From contig JAVIAB010000102.1 in assembly GCA_032433765.1 (NCBI GenBank), forward strand, positions 16,608,732-16,672,731: a stretch of 64,000 nucleotides of DNA. The letters are read 5' to 3'. A program made the position numbers and the translations under genes. Positions 44,931-54,664 of the stretch are shown here, in pieces (positions within the stretch are counted from its first letter, which is position 1; the number at the start of each line of letters is the position of its first letter). The notes beneath the pieces were generated by a model. The model ran no database searches. It worked only from the letters and a program-made list of their open reading frames with translations, and was not told where the DNA came from. This stretch comes from Megaustenia siamemsis (Eukaryota > Mollusca > Gastropoda > Stylommatophora > Ariophantidae).

Positions 44931-45375
44931 CATCATCATCATGTACCGTACCGGTTGGCGTTGGCGATCATGTCCCTCCACAATCTTCTATCTACAGTGC
45001 ATCGTATGAGTTCTGTTGTTGACTGTTTTCCATGCCATGACACCAAGCTATCCAGTATTTTATCTCTTTGTCGTCCACGATCTCTCTTTCCTTTTATTTT
45101 GCCAGTTGTAACCAAGTATTGCAACTTTCCTCTTCTCATGATGTGCCCAAAAAATGTTGATTGCTTCTTTCTGAAGTTTTTTAAGAGCTCCCTTTTTGTG
45201 TTGGCCTCTTTGAGAACTTTCTCATTGGTCTTTTATACTGTCCAGGGAACTTTCAACATTCTTCTGAGAAATCCCATCTCTGTGGCCTCTAATCGTCTTT
45301 TCATTTGTTTGTCTACTGTCCATGATTCGCTTCCATAGGTTAGAATTGGTTCTATATAGCACCGTTGAAATTTAA
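44931..45375 (-). pseudogene. LINE-A2 fragment with (GAT)n tail
   Basis: The minus strand reads CYIEPILTYGSESWTVDKQM, KRRLEATEMGFLRRMLKVPW, then EKVLKEANTKRELLKNF, MRRGKLQYLVTTGKIKGKRD and VDRRLWRDMIANANRYGT-stop. This is the best LINE-A2 reference here. It parallels LINE-A residue for residue in the C-terminal region but is clearly a separate family. It is 5' truncated. Confidence 0.9.
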
Positions 45376-45534
45376 TCGTTATTATACTCTAACTGTTATT
45401 ATTAGTAGTAGTATTACTTGTTATACTCATTGTTTTTTGTTAGGATTTATCGTTATTATTTCTAATTATAATTAGAGTGCATTGTTTTTATTATTATTAT
45501 TATTCTTGTGGAAACTATCTTTTAAAAACAAAAC

Positions 45535-45690
45535 AAGGCAGACCCAGAGAATCGCTAGGCAAAACGATAACTAAGGAAAGCTCAACCATGGGAACTAGGA
45601 AACAACCAAGAATTACAAGAACTAGCAGTAAATTGTCAATCTTGGAGAACTATCATCCTATGTGCTGCCGTCTTAGATCCGAGAGGACAA
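45535..45690 (+). pseudogene. LINE-H fragment (possible)
   Basis: Reads GRPRESLGKTITKESSTMG, then after a one-base shift NNQELQELAVNCQSWRTIIL and CAAVLDPRG. This fits the GRPr.tW...v..E....g, then W.eL..lA..r..WR..v..L tail of LINE ORF2s. The match is by pattern only and the fragment is short. Confidence 0.5.
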
Positions 45691-46596
45691 TATCATCAGT
45701 GCTGTTTTCTAGAAGTTTACAGGAAATCATCCTATCTCACTAAAATGAAAGGAAAAAAAACGCGCCAACACTAGTTAACAATTACTGTGAAATGTGTCAT
45801 TTTAAACCGCTGAAATAATAAAATTACGCGGGAACTCGTTCCGGACCGTTCCGACTGAATAACATTGTTATCATTATTAAATAAAATATTCGTGCTAAAA
45901 ATAGGTACCAATATGTGTAAAATTGATAGCGGCAGTCTAGCCGTGTTACGTATGGCCGGCTAGCAACGTTTGGCTAATGCATCTCTGGGGTAATATACGA
46001 GCAAATAAACAAATCGGTTGTTACAGGATCCTCGGGGAGTTGGCCATTTCTTCCATATTTCTTTCCATGGCGTGTTCCATTTGTATTTTGCTTCTGTGTT
46101 ATTCTTTATTCTGCGTATTTCTCTATTCTGTATGCTTCTCTATTATGTATTGTGATATTCATTCATTGGATCAAGGTTCTTTTCTGATTTATCCTTTTTT
46201 TCATTTATTCTTTTTTCATTTATTCTTTGAATTTCTCTCTGATTGTAGCTGTGGTTTTCTATTCAAGTAATGGTAATTAAATGGTTATTTTTCTGCAGCG
46301 TTAGCTCGATTGTTACTCATTATTGACGTCTACTCTTAAACGAGTGTTGAGTGGACGTAGTTGCGCTGTATCGTTGTTTGTAGCACTTGGAAATTTGCCC
46401 CTAACGTCCAAAGTATCTCAAGACAAAACATTTCCTGAATACGGGTTTGCTTTCCATGTTCAACTTCTGTTCATTTATCCGGGAAGCGTGATGTTGGAGA
46501 CCAGTGGTTGCCACGTTAGAGTCACGACCCACAACTGATCAAGACCTTAATACATCTCCAAACTGGTTTTCTTAGCAGAAGACAAAAGGCGCAAGA
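45691..46596. other. Intergenic, nothing recognised
   Basis: Short hydrophobic open frames exist near 45977-46270 (Leu/Phe/Cys-rich). I see no signal for a real gene. Confidence 0.4.
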
Positions 46597-46607
46597 TGAA
46601 GGAGATG

Positions 46608-47014
46608 GTTATGATTGGTCGAAGGCCCCGGTATCACTACAAACGAATTAAAATCCATAATTTCTCAACCGTCCGTGCCAGTGGAATCATCTGAATGAAA
46701 ACTCATCTCATTCAAAGATCCATACAAAGAAAGGCAGCTACAGCACACGCCAAAAGACATAAGGCCAAGCGGCACCGACAGTGAATGCAGGTGAACTCTC
46801 CTTCGTCATACGATATCATCATTCATCGTAAGCAATCGGAATATCGAAACACGATCCGGATGCAAAACACAGCTCACGGTGTGCACAGAGCACTAAACCC
46901 AGTAGCTCCGGCAGCAAGCCGGACTTGGTATATAAGGAAACTGCAACAAGGAACACTTTTCAAACGAAGCCTCAATTGTTCCTACCGCATATCCGCCATA
47001 TTGACCGGAAGTCC
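46608..47014 (-). mobile_element. Family T with TSD (407 bp)
   Basis: Bounded by the perfect 11-bp direct repeat TGAAGGAGATG (46597-46607 and 47015-47025), in non-repetitive sequence. Minus-strand sense starts GGACTTCCGGTCAATATGGC and ends GGGGCCTTCGACCAATCATA. The internal blocks (GAGCTGTGTTTTGCATCC, CAGCACACGCC in reverse) follow the other copies. Confidence 0.92.
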
Positions 47015-47025
47015 TGAAGGAGATG

Positions 47026-47248
47026 TGGTCAGCCACCACAAATACATCTTGACCATTCTGTGATTAGATCAGTTATCCAAAATTAGCTGATTCAGTCAAG
47101 GAAAAAGCTGCTGATTAAAACAGCATCCAGCAAGACACTAATATACAACTAAAACTACTGACACATGACAACTGCTTGCTACCAACTGTCTGTCAAGACG
47201 CCAATAACTGGTTTTTTCCCACCAAAAATGTTCTCAATGGATACCGAC
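47026..47248. other. Intergenic, nothing recognised
   Basis: No assignment. Confidence 0.4.
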
Positions 47249-47730
47249 AATTGTAATTCAATCCATGTAATTCAATCCATGTAATTCAATCCATGTAATT
47301 CAATCCAATCGCAATTCGATTTCCATCAGTATTCACAATTCTATTTATACTAATATTCACAATTCTATTTATATCAATATCTGCAATTCCATTTACATCA
47401 GTATTCTCAATTCCATTATCATTAATATTCACAATTCTATTTATATCAATAGCTGCAATTCCATTTACATCAGTATTCTCAATTCCATTATCATTAATAT
47501 TCACAATTCTATTTATATCAATATTCACAATTCTATTTATATCAATATTCACAATTCTATTTATATCAATATTCACAATTCTATTTATATCAATATTCAC
47601 AATTCTGTTTATATCAAAATCGACAGTTCGATTTCCATCAGTATTCACAATTCTATTTATGTCAATATTCACTATTCTATTTATATCAATATCTACAATT
47701 CTATTTATGTCAATATTCACAATGATGTTT
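47249..47730. repeat. 14-bp and 24-bp arrays (first 24-bp block)
   Basis: Four copies of ATGTAATTCAATCC (47249-47307) lead into about 17 units of ATATTCACAATTCTATTTAT followed by ATCA. The minus strand reads the octapeptide NIDINRIV. Units with TCTGCAATTCCATTTACATC form a duplicated subset. Confidence 0.95.
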
Positions 47731-47885
47731 GTATCATAATTCTACTTATATCATCACTAATCACAACCTACTATAATCATCAATATTCACGATTCTAATT
47801 ATATCAATATTCACAATACTAATCAGTTAACATTAAAGTTAGTATAAATGATAACTCTATCCTCATAATTCTAATATATCATCCA

Positions 47886-48462
47886 TCAACTTTCACAATT
47901 ATATCAACTTTCACAATTATACTATTATCAACTTTCACAATTATATTTATATCAACTTTCACAATTATAATTATATCAATATTCACAATTATACTTGTAT
48001 CAACTTTCACAATTATACTTCTATCAACTTTCACAATTATACTTATATCAACTTCCACAATTCTATTTATATCAAAATTCACAATTCTATTTATATCACT
48101 ATTCACAATTCTATTTGTATCACTATTCACAATTCTGTTTATATCACTATTCACAATTCTATTTATATCACTATTCACAATTCTATTTATATCACTATTC
48201 ACAATTCTATTTATATCACTATTCACAATTCTATTTATATCACTATTCACAATTCTATTTATATCACTATTCACAATTCTATTTATATCACTATTCACAA
48301 TTCTATTTATATCACTATTCACAATTCTATTTATGTCACTATTCACAATTCTATTTATATCACTATTCACAATTCTATTTATATCACTATTCACAATTCT
48401 ATTTATATCACTATTCACAATTCTATTTATATCAATATTCACAATTCTATTTATATCACCCA
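47886..48462. repeat. 24-bp array (second block), about 24 copies
   Basis: The unit contains CTATTCACAATTCTATTTAT then ATCA, and differs from the first block mainly by CACTATTC in place of CAATATTC. The left edge is degenerate (CAACTTTCACAATTATA). The minus-strand octapeptide is NSDINRIV. Confidence 0.96.
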
Positions 48463-49040
48463 TCAACTTTTCATCCAATATCTAGAACGTCATCAAGATT
48501 ATGCCCCCCCCCTCCACCCAGCCCTCCCCAATATCATTCAAACCCTTCCCAATTTAAAACCACTCCTTTAAGTATCACCCCCCCCCCTTTCTCCTCAACT
48601 CACCCCTTTCCATTCCTTCTACAACCATCTTCTATTGTGCGTGACTACCATCCCCAACTTAAGACCAGTCCTAGCAAGTCAGTCCACTTACCCCGAGTGC
48701 AACCACTGCTCTCTTATCAGCTGATTTCAGTCACAGCTGTTCTCTCCCGGCCGCAATAAAACCATTTCCAACTACCAAGCTGGAGACCCAGGTTACGCCC
48801 AAAACAATCGTAGATTATGGTGATTGATTTTAGTGTTCCGACCTGGCCAACTAGACGACAGCTACCAACGTCAGTAAGCGAAACTCACCGCCAAGGAACG
48901 GCCATTTTGTTCGTGTGCTGTTCCCTAACTGGAAAGTTCCCACGTAAAAGGTCAGCACGTGTGGCCGGTATCAGTGAAATGTTTGGACCGTTAATTATAT
49001 TGTCAATAAAGAAAGTTTGTTATGTGCAACGTCTCCAGGC
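48463..49040. other. Intergenic with C-rich clusters
   Basis: C runs at 48504-48530 and 48578-48590 (eight to ten C). No gene seen. Confidence 0.45.
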
Positions 49041-49366
49041 AGCGAGAGAACGCTGTCGCTATAAGAAATACGGACAACTGGCAGGTGGTAAAAAAACTAG
49101 GGGGCGTCCACAATGTAGATGTGTGTAAACGCGACATGAAGACTCTGAACATAAACCCTGCAGCATGGGAAGACATAGCTGCAGACCGCAATCTCTGGAA
49201 ACACACTCTAAAGGTTCACCTCAAACAAAAAGCAGACAGATTCATAGAGAAAGAGAACACACAGCGAAAGAAAAGAAAAGAAAAGAAAAGAAAAGAAAAG
49301 AAAAATAACATTTCTAGGGACGCTAAAAAATCCATAGTCAACTATGACTGACGGAGGCTACTATAT
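49041..49366 (+). pseudogene. LINE-B fragment with intact terminus
   Basis: Opens in one frame as RCRYKKYGQLAGGKKTRGRP, then shifts to VCKRDMKTLNINPAAWEDIA, ADRNLWKHTLKVHLKQKADR and FIEKENT. It ends with a Lys-rich stretch from an expanded (GAAAA)n run (49268-49305) and NNISRDAKKSIVNYD-stop at 49349-49351. The 29 bases at 49334-49362 are exactly the unit of the array at 16385. No array has formed here: the element ends within a few bases and SINE-1 follows. Confidence 0.9.
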
Positions 49367-49374
49367 GAAATACG

Positions 49375-49532
49375 TTAAATGGGTACCGGATTTTTTTTTG
49401 AAAGTAAAGCGGCACGGACGTAATACTGACCACATTACCCCAAAATTCTTGTGCTGAAGGTCTGTAAAATGTATGGTCACTAACACCATATTCCCTATAC
49501 GCCACTTGGCGTGACGGGGGCTCTTTACATTT
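49375..49532 (+). mobile_element. SINE-1, 5'-truncated, beside LINE-B end
   Basis: Bounded by the perfect 11-bp direct repeat TATGAAATACG (49364-49374 and 49533-49543). It starts at TTAAATGGGTACCGG, so the entire tRNA-like head is missing. The left duplication overlaps the last bases of LINE-B. Confidence 0.93.
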
Positions 49533-49543
49533 TATGAAATACG

Positions 49544-50243
49544 GAGCTGCTGTAAATTTGGTGATAGGGAAGATTTAACGCAAAAAAAAAAAAATAACAG
49601 CAAAATAAATAAAAAACGGTTTGGGTACAGCGTTGACAACGATAAAAGAGAGAACAAGAGTCCGACGTTACGGCTCGAGACCTTCAGCGTGTAATGTGCG
49701 TGTCCTTGACTTAACAGTGACGTTAACTTGTGCCGTATTTTATAACCGTGAAGTATAGCATGGAAAACGGGGGTGTGAGGGGGGGGCGGATGTCTGCTCG
49801 CTGCAGCGATGAGGTTAGGTTACTTGCACAACATTCACAATGTTCCCGGTTAGAGCAGAATTTTGAGGGATCGGAGTTTTTTTTTCACAGTGAACTCTTA
49901 TCTGAAAGTCAGACTGAGTACATAGTCCTATCGTAGACAAATTATTAAAGCTATGTCACGTGTTCTAGTTGTGTTTTCTTGTTCACTGGAATTATAACAG
50001 AGTGAAACTACATATCGCTGCCTGGATTAAGTTTCAAGATTAAAAGTAAAATTCTTATATAATCTTCATCAAAATTACCCATATTTTTTTTATTACTTTG
50101 GAAAAAGAAGCCTCGCCAGTGAGCGGCACAGAGTTCGTGAACTGTGTTGAGATGCTCCTCTGCTATCAGAAAAGAGCAGGAAACTCTAAAAGGCACAGGG
50201 AAACATGGAAATAAATGCAGTGCTACGGTAAAGCTGGTACCAA
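49544..50243. other. Intergenic, nothing recognised
   Basis: An A run is near 49583 and a G run near 49778. No gene. Confidence 0.4.
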
Positions 50244-50288
50244 GGAGCCAGTAGTGGGTGGGGCCAGTAGTAAAAAAAAAAGTTAAGA

Positions 50289-50616
50289 GACCCGTAACGT
50301 CAAGTGGCGTATAGGGAATATGGTGTTAGTGACCCGTCACGCCAAGTGGCGTATAGGGAATATGGTGTTAGTGACCCGTCACGCCAAGTGGCGTATAGGG
50401 AATATGGTGTTAGTGACCATATTTTTTTACAGATCTTCAGCACACGATTTTTGGGGTAATGTGGTCGGCATTACGCCCGTGCCGCTTTACTTTCCTAGGA
50501 AAAATCTGGTGCCCATTTAAGGCTGGGTGAACCCGGAAGCCGTATGCTGGGATCGAACCCTACCTCTTGTCCTTTGTAGTCAAATTCACTAACCACTGAG
50601 CTATCGCGGCTCCCTG
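50289..50616 (-). mobile_element. SINE-1, full head, triplicated 3' end
   Basis: The minus-strand head GGGAGCCGCGATAGCTCAGT carries a near-ideal A box (TAGCTCAGTGGTTAGTG) and B box GGTTCGATCCC. The body is normal. The last 42 bases, including the hairpin ACGCCACTTGGCGT, occur three times in tandem at 50289-50330, 50331-50372 and 50373-50414. The outermost unit has two substitutions. No direct target duplication was found. The flanks instead carry an inverted GGAGCCAGTA (50244-50253) and TACTGGCTCC (50628-50637). Confidence 0.93.
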
Positions 50617-50637
50617 TTACACCCCAGTACTGGCTCC

Positions 50638-51156
50638 CTAATAGGCATTCATCTAGTACAGTCAATGCACGTCTCAAACAAACAATGGCCTCTCGTGAGC
50701 TCAACTTTACTTGTCCCAATATTTCAAGGAGATAATTAATCTCTTTCCTTTGTTGTCTTGCATAAGTCCCTTCCCAGCACGCAACACGAACCTTTTTCTA
50801 AGCCAGTCCATGGATTTATTGCATCCGCTCTTTTGCTCTTTTTAGATTTCCTTTCTTTAAAACATGTTCCATCCCCCTCATGTTAGTCTGTCGGAACATT
50901 TTCCTAATCTCATGCTGGTAGCTTGTCAGAGACATGTCACACTAAACTCTCCCACACTTTTATTAGTGTCTGGCAGCGATGAGGCCCCAATCTAAGACCG
51001 CCACTAGTATCTGTCAATGTCGCTCTAATTGTTCCGATAATTTGGTTCAGGCCACTTTCCTGAGAGAAAAGTCAAATCAGCTGAACAAATGAATGGACAA
51101 AAGATGCCAAATTCTCTGAAACATAAAAATATTAGAATGAAGTGCCCTACTGCTTG
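50638..51156. other. Intergenic, nothing recognised
   Basis: No coding assignment. Confidence 0.4.
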
Positions 51157-51378
51157 GGTAGACGATCATGTCGATGCACATATTTCTATCTCTACATTTG
51201 TTGTTAATGGTGGGTAGGCGATCATGTCTATGCACATATTTCTATCTCTACATTTGTTGTTAATGGTGGGGTAGACGATCATGTCGATGCACATATTTCT
51301 ATCTCTACATTTGTTGTTAATGGTGGGGTAGGCAATCATGTCGATGCACATATCTCCATCTCTACATAAGTTATTAAT
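51157..51378 (-). repeat. 57-bp array built from LINE-A C-terminus, about 4 copies
   Basis: The unit contains GTAGACGATCATGTCGATGC, ACATATTTCTATCTCTACAT and TTGTTGTTAATGGTGG. Read on the minus strand, each 19-codon unit gives INNKCRDRNMCIDMIAYPT. This parallels the LINE-A end INNCRDRKLWRDMITYAS (I-N-N, C-R-D-R, D-M-I and Y conserved). It is therefore a tandem duplication of a LINE ORF2 terminus and not an independent satellite. Confidence 0.87.
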
Positions 51379-51392
51379 TCTGTGGTGGGTAT

Positions 51393-51708
51393 GGGGGCCT
51401 CGGTATCCTAGTTGGGAAAACCACCCGACTGGACTACCGACGTTCGGACAACCCGTGTTCGATTCCCGCTGGAAGCAGTGTGAGTTGTACTCGTGGTTGA
51501 AAAAAAAATTGCCCCTACGGTCGACCCAGCAGCTGGCAGAAATGCGTACTAGGGTAGTACTCAGGGAAGGTGAGGAATGCCGCCTCACATAGTGAGTTTC
51601 GATGCTTGAAGCGAATATATCCAGAGGTCTCCGAACTGGATAGACAGCCGAGCACATATGGGTGAAAACTCGCGTGATAAGACTCCGATTCAAGTCTCGG
51701 ACTTTACT
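51393..51708 (+). mobile_element. SINE-3 copy
   Basis: Head GGGGGCCTCGGTATCCTAGT (A box) and GTGTTCGATTCCCGC (B box). The body is collinear with 36697-37014 and ends GATTCAAGTCTCGGACTTTA. It lies directly beside the 57-bp array. Confidence 0.9.
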
Positions 51709-51860
51709 TTTACATCAAATTAATGACATTTTGATCACCGACCGATGCTAGAAGCATGTTTGCTCTAGACCTTAGTACAACCTTATTGTTTAAACTCTTC
51801 TTCATCTTCTGCTTCAGTGATCAGTTACTGCTATGCATTTAGACGGTTTGACAATATCTG

Positions 51861-52453
51861 GAACAAGTGCAACGTTTCAAATACTTGGGCACAATAATAA
51901 CATCAGATGGGAGATGCACCACAGAAATAAAAAAGCAGAATAGCTCAGGCCAAAATAGCATTTCAGAAAATGAAAAATATCTTATGCAACAAATCTGTCA
52001 ATAAAAATGAGAAAGAGAGTTCATCTGTGCTTTATAGAGCCAATTCTGACCTATGGAAGCGAATCATAGACAGTAAACAAACCAATAGAAAGACGATTAT
52101 AGGCCACAGAAATGGAATTTCTCAGAAAAAATGTTGAAAGTTCCCTGGACAGCTTAAAAGACCAACGAGGAAATTCTAAAAGAAACCAACACAAAAGGGG
52201 AGCTCCTAATAAAGATCAGAAAGAAACAATCAACATTTTTCGGACACATCATGAGAAGAGGAAAGTTGGAATGCTTGGTTAAAACTGATAAAATAAAAGG
52301 AAAGGGAGATCACGGATGACAAAGAGAGAAAATACTGGATAGCTTGGTGTCATGGAAAACAGTCAACAACAGAATTGTTACGATGCATTGTAGATAGAAG
52401 ATTGTGGAAGGACATGATCGCCTACACCAACTGGTATGACACATGGTGATGAT
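51861..52453 (+). pseudogene. LINE-A2 fragment with probable TSD
   Basis: Starts EQVQRFKYLGTIITSDGRCT, then decays through several frames (KRVHLCFIEPILTYGSES, TEMEFLRKNVESSLDS, KETNTKGELLIKIRKKQSTF, MRRGKLECLVKTDKI), ending VDRRLWKDMIAYTNW and a GATGATGA tail. Near-identical 11-mers, GACAATATCTG (51850-51860) and GACCATATCTG (52454-52464), flank it. It begins just after the YADD region, so it is catalytically dead. Confidence 0.85.
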
Positions 52454-52464
52454 GACCATATCTG

Positions 52465-52589
52465 TCTATAGATTTGTAGATCTATAGATAACTTTGGTTA
52501 GATCAGCTTGGGTCACAAAGAAGATGATGCCTTGAAGTGATCACACGTTTCCCATAGTTTGTCATGCAGGATTATTTATTTTATTTATG
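52465..52589. other. Spacer
   Basis: Nothing recognised. Confidence 0.35.
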
Positions 52590-52915
52590 CTCTTTTGGGG
52601 TTTTGAGATAAAATGTGTTAGACGAATAACAGGAAACAGTCTGAGAGGTAAGATGACAAATGAAGAACTGAGAAAAAAAGCAAGGAATAACCCCCGCCAT
52701 AGAGAATATAAAGAAACAACAGATAAAATGCTTTGGCCACGTGACAGGGCAGAAAGATCAAAACACAACACAACGAGCCTACAATAAAGATTGCGAGAAC
52801 ACCAGTCCCAAAGGCCGACCACAAAAAAGATGAATCAACAGAATACTGGAAACACTAGGAAAGATAGCAGCAGATGCGAACAGAAATGAGGGAGGAAAGA
52901 GGAAGAAGAAGGGTG
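52590..52915 (+). pseudogene. LINE-G fragment (RT C-terminal region)
   Basis: Reads FEIKCVRRITGNSLRGKMTN and EELRKKARNNPRHR, then LWPRDRAERSK, a GRPQKR motif and a basic C-terminus. The F-E-.-.-C-.-R-R-I, N-E-E-.-R-.-.-.  and G-R-P-.-K-R order is usual for LINE ORF2 ends. The family is not seen elsewhere in the window. Confidence 0.55.
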
Positions 52916-53084
52916 TTGAGAGTGCTGCTATTCTATGGGATAAGCTCTGGAGTTCAATTTCAATAAATCTCGTGATAGTACATAGCCCTTTCTAATATTG
53001 TGTTTTATTTGTTGAACATTCACAATGATTTCTTTCATCTTCCTGCATTTGCTTTACAAAAATACCTTTTACCTCATGTATTGT

Positions 53085-53720
53085 TATCTACGTGTTTTCT
53101 GTTTTTACCGCTGTATTGTTATCTGTGTGTTTTTTACTGTTTTACCACTGTATTGTTATCTGTGTGTTTTCAACTGTTTTACCGCTGTATTGTTATCTGT
53201 GTTTTCTACTGTTTTACCGCTGTATTGTTATCTGTGTTTTCTACTGTTTTACCGCTGTATTGTTATCTGTATGTTTTCTTCTGTTTTACCGCTGTATTGT
53301 TATCTACGTGTTTTCTACTGTTTTACCGCTCTATTGTTATCTGTGTGTTTTCTACTGTTTTACCGCTGTATTGTTATCTGTGTATTTCTACTGTTTTACC
53401 GCTGTATTGTTATCTGTGTTTTCTACTGTTTTACCGCTGTATTGTTATCTGTGTTTTCTACTGTTTTACCGCTGTATTGTTATCTGTGTGTTTTCTACTG
53501 TTTTACCTCTGTATTATTATCTGTGTGTTTTCTACTGTTTTACCACTGAATTGTTATATGTGTGTTTTCTACTCCCGACTCCCACTTTACATACACCTTT
53601 ACCGCTGAATTGTTATATGTGTGTTTTCTACTCCCGACTCCCACTTTACATAAACCTTTACCGCTGTATTGCTATCTACGTTATTCTCTACTCTGCTTTA
53701 CATAAACCTCCTTTACCGCT
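53085..53720. repeat. 33-37-bp minisatellite, about 15 copies, plus 59-bp duplication
   Basis: The unit contains CTACTGTTTTACCGCTGTAT then TGTTATCTGTGTGTTTT, in 33-, 35- and 37-base forms (GTGTTTTC, GTATTTC, GTGTGTTTTC). At 53547-53665 a longer unit with CTACTCCCGACTCCCACTTT occurs twice. The Leu/Cys/Phe/Tyr-rich frames are by-products. Confidence 0.93.
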
Positions 53721-54285
53721 GTTTTGTGCTTCCTTTTCTAGCATCAACATTTATATTCCACTCCTGGCCATGACCGACCCCCCAAGATAACGCTGTTTGA
53801 TTTACAACCCATTGTATTGATCACTTCTAGCTGCACGTTTCCAACTCTCCCACCACCAACGTTGGGTATTAGACGTGTCCTGTACATGGCTGTGTGTCGT
53901 TTACTGTCCGGTTCATAGAAAGTACAATTAAAATATGAACGTATTTAAGTTAAGTCGTCAGTGAGTTACTAGTGGCAGTTAAAAGTTGTCAGTTTTAATT
54001 CATTAATCAGATTTTGATTGAGACTTTGAACTTGATGGTGTCTCACTCCTAAATTTATTTCATGGTTTTACAACTAACGAGGATATTGCTGAGAAATGTG
54101 AAGCGGAGTTGGTTAATTTGGTAAGAAATGTGACGACATTATAGCATATGCTGGAAGTGACAACAATTTGTGTCCAAGCAGGAAAAATAATTATTGAAGA
54201 AATGATAGTAACCAGTGGGGAAACCTGCATAATCATAGTGCGCTGATAGCGCAGAGTTTATTAGAGTGTTAGTTTAATCTTATTC
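53721..54285. other. Intergenic, nothing recognised
   Basis: No coding assignment. Confidence 0.4.
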
Positions 54286-54291
54286 TTTGAT

Positions 54292-54400
54292 AACCAGTTG
54301 TGGAGAACGGACATTCTCGGCACTTTCTACCAGTTATGGAGAACGGACATTCTCGGCACTTTCTACCAGTTGTGGAGAACGGACATTCTCGGCACTTTCA
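54292..54400. repeat. 36-bp tandem repeat, 3 copies
   Basis: The unit is ACCAGTTGTGGAGAACGGAC followed by ATTCTCGGCACTTTCT. Copies are nearly identical. Confidence 0.96.
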
Positions 54401-54664
54401 TGTAGGCAGGACGAGTTGTTGATTCGGGCGAGGAACTTAAAACGGACTGCAAGAGTTCATGTCAAAAAGAGCGACGCCAGTCAAGAACATTAAGATTTTC
54501 TTTTCAGTGATGCCGCTTGAAATTGCCGCCTATGCAGCCGTAAATGGCTTACACGGAGTTCGACCTTATTAATGTCATAATCGACGATACACGTGTTGTG
54601 TTTTTGCGCAGAATAACGTACTCGCGTACACATTTTCGGTTGCTTTGTGTCCGGTATGCTTTTA
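54401..54664. other. Intergenic, nothing recognised
   Basis: No assignment. Confidence 0.35.
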
